A stretch of 7,210 nt of DNA from an uncultured bacterium. Its GTDB lineage: Bacteria > Verrucomicrobiota > Kiritimatiellia > UBA8416 > CALETX01. Positions 5,949-7,210 of this stretch are shown here, piece after piece; position 1 is the stretch's first letter, and every line of letters starts with the position of its first letter. The notes beneath the pieces are model-generated. The model saw only the letters and a program-made list of their open reading frames with translations. It did not search any database and was not told the DNA's origin. Location: the NCBI GenBank assembly GCA_937920455.1, contig CALETX010000018.1, positions 1-7,210 of the forward strand, given 5' to 3'. The position numbers and the translations under genes were made by a program.

Positions 5949-7210
5949 CATTTGGGTGAGGGTTCGCATCGGCCAGAAGGGCCAGTCGTGAAAAAGTCAT
6001 CCCACGCCCTCGGAGGATGATGAAAAACATCCAGCAGCGACATGAGACCGCCTTCTGTCGCCTCATCGCCGATCACAATGGCTGTCCTGATCGTGTGCAG
6101 TCCCTCATCCGTGCCGAACCGTCCAGCTGTTTCGGGCGTCAAACCAAAATTCTCCTTCGTTGTCCGTAGCAGCCTGTTGCATGAATGGTATGCATGGATT
6201 GAGTTGCGAAGGAGCGTTGGTCTGATTTCCCGTTGCGACACATCCACCGCGAAGGAGTCCGGAAGGACCAGTCCCAAAGCGCCGGACGTCGTTTCTGCAA
6301 TGAGAGCATGATGAAGCGGGTATTCAAATCCGTCCAGCGGCCGATCAATCCATCCACCAGGCACAAGATGTCGAGCCGACCATATCGGTGCCTGCGTTTG
6401 AACGCGGAGTTTGGTCACGCTTAGCGGCTCGGCGGACAAAAGTTGTATAGTAAGCCACACTACAGGGCGATCGGGTTCCAGGGATGCTAAAACACGGATT
6501 CGGTTTCTGCCCAGCGTTCCGTTGAGGGCTGCAGTGCCGCGCAATGGGCCTGATTCGATGAGAAAAGGCTCGGAGAAACACGCCATTGATCTCACGCCGC
6601 CCTCGTATCGCGACAGGCCGTGCGACCATGTGTCCGAGTAATCGTCGAGGCATGCGATGTCAAACGTGGCGATCGGAGAGGCACAGCCGGGAGAGCAGTC
6701 GGTAATCTCAATGACTCCCGACGGACCGAACCGGACAGCCATGGTGCTGTTGCGGAATGACTCCTTATCCAGTGTTGCGGCAGCGGGGAAATGTCCGGCA
6801 GTCTTGTCGCCCCTCGGGACTATTCGCAATATCCTGTGTTCCATTGCCACGAGGGAGAGGGGAACGAGCAGCCGTGGGATGGGCGAGACGCCGGGCTCAA
6901 GCACCAGCGAAGCCGACGCGGCGATCTGATGTGGAACTTCATGGCCGTTTGCATCAACCAGTTTGTGGTTCCACTGGCGCCAATCCATCCAGATTTCGTA
7001 TTCGGCTAGACCCTGCCAGGTCCGCGGTAACGGATTGACGAAATGCAATCTGTGCCCTTCGATGGATGCCGACGGAGAGACCGGAGCATGGCGACGCAGA
7101 AGAAGATGGATGATTTTTTCAGCTTCGCTTTCGGCTGAGGAAACGTCCCGTATGGCAGTTTCCGTCGCCACAGGAATGCATGTGCCGCCCATGAGATCGT
7201 GGAACTGGTT
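5948..7210 (-). CDS. GH38 alpha-mannosidase-family protein (5' part beyond the window)
   Basis: The frame is open to base 7210, giving the C-terminal 420 residues. They begin NQFHDLMGGTCIP, matching the GH38 signature seen as NQFHDILPGTSI in bacterial alpha-mannosidases and HHDAITGT in Golgi mannosidase II; by homology the His (codon 7201-7199) is the active-site zinc ligand. A short helical stretch follows, then a beta-rich C-terminal region opening with HFVNPLPRTW (about 56-65), the usual start of the GH38 beta-sandwich domains. Later GGWIDRPLDGFEYPLHHALI and TLLRNSIHAYH fit the end of the family's sugar-contacting region. The N-terminal catalytic domain with the other zinc ligands and the nucleophile Asp is outside, so activity cannot be judged. 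Expected reaction: hydrolysis of terminal alpha-mannosides from glycans. The first in-frame ATG seen (7192) is internal. TGA stop at 5950-5948. The similarity was judged by eye; a divergent GH38-like enzyme is possible. Confidence 0.8.
   Translation of the reverse strand, partial: NQFHDLMGGTCIPVATETAIRDVSSAESEAEKIIHLLLRRHAPVSPSASIEGHRLHFVNPLPRTWQGLAEYEIWMDWRQWNHKLVDANGHEVPHQIAASASLVLEPGVSPIPRLLVPLSLVAMEHRILRIVPRGDKTAGHFPAAATLDKESFRNSTMAVRFGPSGVIEITDCSPGCASPIATFDIACLDDYSDTWSHGLSRYEGGVRSMACFSEPFLIESGPLRGTAALNGTLGRNRIRVLASLEPDRPVVWLTIQLLSAEPLSVTKLRVQTQAPIWSARHLVPGGWIDRPLDGFEYPLHHALIAETTSGALGLVLPDSFAVDVSQREIRPTLLRNSIHAYHSCNRLLRTTKENFGLTPETAGRFGTDEGLHTIRTAIVIGDEATEGGLMSLLDVFHHPPRAWDDFFTTGPSGRCEPSPK

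Overview
The window holds one nearly complete rnf operon on the minus strand (rnfA-B-C-D-G-E, running from about 4867 leftwards and off the left edge inside rnfE), a divergent plus-strand gene for a secreted four-EF-hand protein (5197-5883), and, convergent with that, the 3' part of a GH38 alpha-mannosidase-family gene (5948 to the right edge, minus strand). No tRNA, rRNA, CRISPR array, insertion sequence or phage gene is visible.

The Rnf proteins should form one membrane complex. Reduced ferredoxin is oxidised at the Fe-S protein RnfB. Electrons pass through the Fe-S and covalent FMN carriers of RnfA/E, RnfG and RnfD to the NAD(H) site of RnfC, coupled to Na+ or H+ movement; the complex can also run in reverse. 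The genes are tightly packed: ATGA stop/start overlaps join rnfB/rnfC, rnfC/rnfD and rnfG/rnfE, 8 bases separate rnfA from rnfB, and 29 bases separate rnfD from rnfG, which has its own strong Shine-Dalgarno site. The gene order is that of gammaproteobacterial rsx/rnf operons, but RnfC lacks the long C-terminal extension and RnfB is the long multi-cluster type known from Clostridia and Bacteroidetes.

The 329-base gap between rnfA and the EF-hand gene has no convincing gene. It carries a perfect 14-bp palindrome beside a T-rich run, a 6-bp dyad and two candidate -10 boxes, so it is probably a divergent regulatory region. A strong hairpin lies between the convergent EF-hand and GH38 genes.

The organism looks like a Gram-negative-type bacterium of intermediate GC content with anaerobic or fermentative energy metabolism and polysaccharide or glycoprotein breakdown. 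Rnf, a secreted EF-hand protein and a GH38 enzyme together would fit the Verrucomicrobiota/Lentisphaerota/Kiritimatiellota or Planctomycetota group, but this is a weak inference from gene content. Most of the window is ordinary. The point most worth a second look is the C-terminal ferredoxin domain of RnfB, which appears to have lost exactly the four ligands of one cluster and kept the four of the other.
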